From assembly GCA_002352945.1 (NCBI GenBank), contig DDHL01000116.1, positions 1-5,551 of the forward strand: 5,551 bases of DNA, read 5' to 3'. Under the pieces are notes generated by a model. It searched no databases. It was not told the origin of the DNA and worked only from the letters and a program-made list of their open reading frames with translations. Source of the DNA: Campylobacteraceae bacterium UBA1877. Its GTDB lineage: Bacteria; Campylobacterota; Campylobacteria; Campylobacterales; Campylobacteraceae. Within the stretch, counting starts at the first letter, position 1. Each line of letters begins with the position of its first letter. The position numbers and the translations under genes were made by a program. Below are positions 5,401 through 5,551 of this stretch, piece after piece.

Positions 5401-5531
5401 TGTCATAAGTTACTTTTATTAACATTACTAAAAATTATTCAAAATTTATTCAATTATTTAGTTATGTATAAGTTATTTATATTAAAATTCATTAGTGCAT
5501 TAAGCATAAAAAATTATACAAGGATTTAATA
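5378..5531. mobile_element. Putative small A/T-rich insert interrupting tolC
   Basis: These 154 bases lie between perfect 14-bp direct repeats, are much richer in A/T than the genes, and hold no credible coding sequence. Inside are a 9-bp inverted repeat (TTGAATAAT 5393-5401 with ATTATTCAA 5434-5442) and an imperfect direct duplication (5400-5430 with 5464-5494, about 26 of 32 aligned positions equal). The ends do not form clear terminal inverted repeats, so a standard MITE or IS relic is not shown. Calling it mobile rests on the flanking repeats and the broken gene. Confidence 0.4.
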
Positions 5532-5545
5532 GATAGCGTCAAAAA
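5532..5545 (+). repeat. Direct repeat, right copy
   Basis: GATAGCGTCAAAAA, identical to 5364-5377 and 168 bases away, a multiple of three, so both copies are read in the same frame relative to the tolC start. Confidence 0.85.
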
Positions 5546-5551
5546 TTTTCT
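5533..5551 (+). pseudogene. Possible resumption of the tolC frame (runs off the window)
   Basis: From 5533 the tolC reading frame gives I-A-S-K-I-F and reaches the window end. An in-frame TAG at 5530-5532 sits just before it, so it cannot be translated from the original start. If it is the rest of tolC, joining it at the repeat would read ...LVSSVG-IASKIF. Six codons are too few to prove this. Confidence 0.35.

Noticed and set aside
5378..5531. Classical MITE or IS relic with terminal inverted repeats
   Set aside because: Comparing the two ends gives only a short A/T-rich partial match, below what would support terminal inverted repeats. I kept the weaker claim of an insert between direct repeats.
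1..5551. CRISPR array, tRNA or rRNA genes
   Set aside because: No regularly spaced repeats, tRNA cloverleaf arms or conserved rRNA stretches were seen on either strand.

Overview
The window looks like chromosomal DNA of a free-living member of the Campylobacterota (formerly Epsilonproteobacteria), of the Sulfurimonas/Sulfuricurvum type. This is inferred from the low G+C, the A/T-rich intergenic DNA, strong purine-rich ribosome binding sites, a BdbC-like DsbB, and a Y-family polymerase with a long insertion after its first strand. I cannot fix the genus from the sequence alone.

Left part (1-2559, all minus strand): rmuC (1150-2559) encodes a membrane-anchored coiled-coil protein with a nuclease-like domain. 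After a 104-bp gap comes a two-gene disulfide-bond cassette. The DsbB/BdbC-like membrane oxidase (626-1045) is followed, with no intervening base, by a DsbA-like thiol oxidase (start at 625) that runs off the left edge. The DsbA-like protein would oxidise cysteines of exported proteins, and the DsbB-like protein would re-oxidise it and pass electrons to the quinone pool.

Centre (2649-4918): this is the most interesting part. A CI/LexA-type self-cleaving repressor (2728-3402, minus) is divergent from an error-prone Y-family DNA polymerase (3617-4918, plus). The 214-bp region between them carries two perfect palindromes with the shared core TTTACATGTAAA, one beside each gene's control region. 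A third perfect copy lies inside the repressor gene, over the codons just before its catalytic serine. The simplest model is a local SOS-like switch: DNA damage activates RecA, the repressor cleaves itself, and both the repressor and the translesion polymerase are derepressed. The well-studied relatives Campylobacter jejuni and Helicobacter pylori lack LexA, so a dedicated repressor-operator-polymerase unit is notable. rmuC, next to it and tied to DNA rearrangement in Escherichia coli, has only a weak operator-like match near its start.

Right part (4919-5551): a 239-bp A/T-rich spacer with a consensus -10 box leads into a TolC-family outer-membrane efflux gene that stops after 80 codons. A perfect 14-bp direct repeat (5364-5377 and 5532-5545) brackets a very A/T-rich 154-bp insert. 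Removing one repeat copy plus the insert would keep the TolC reading frame. This suggests that a small element, or a reversible insertion, has interrupted the gene. The window ends six bases after the second repeat, so the rest of tolC cannot be seen.
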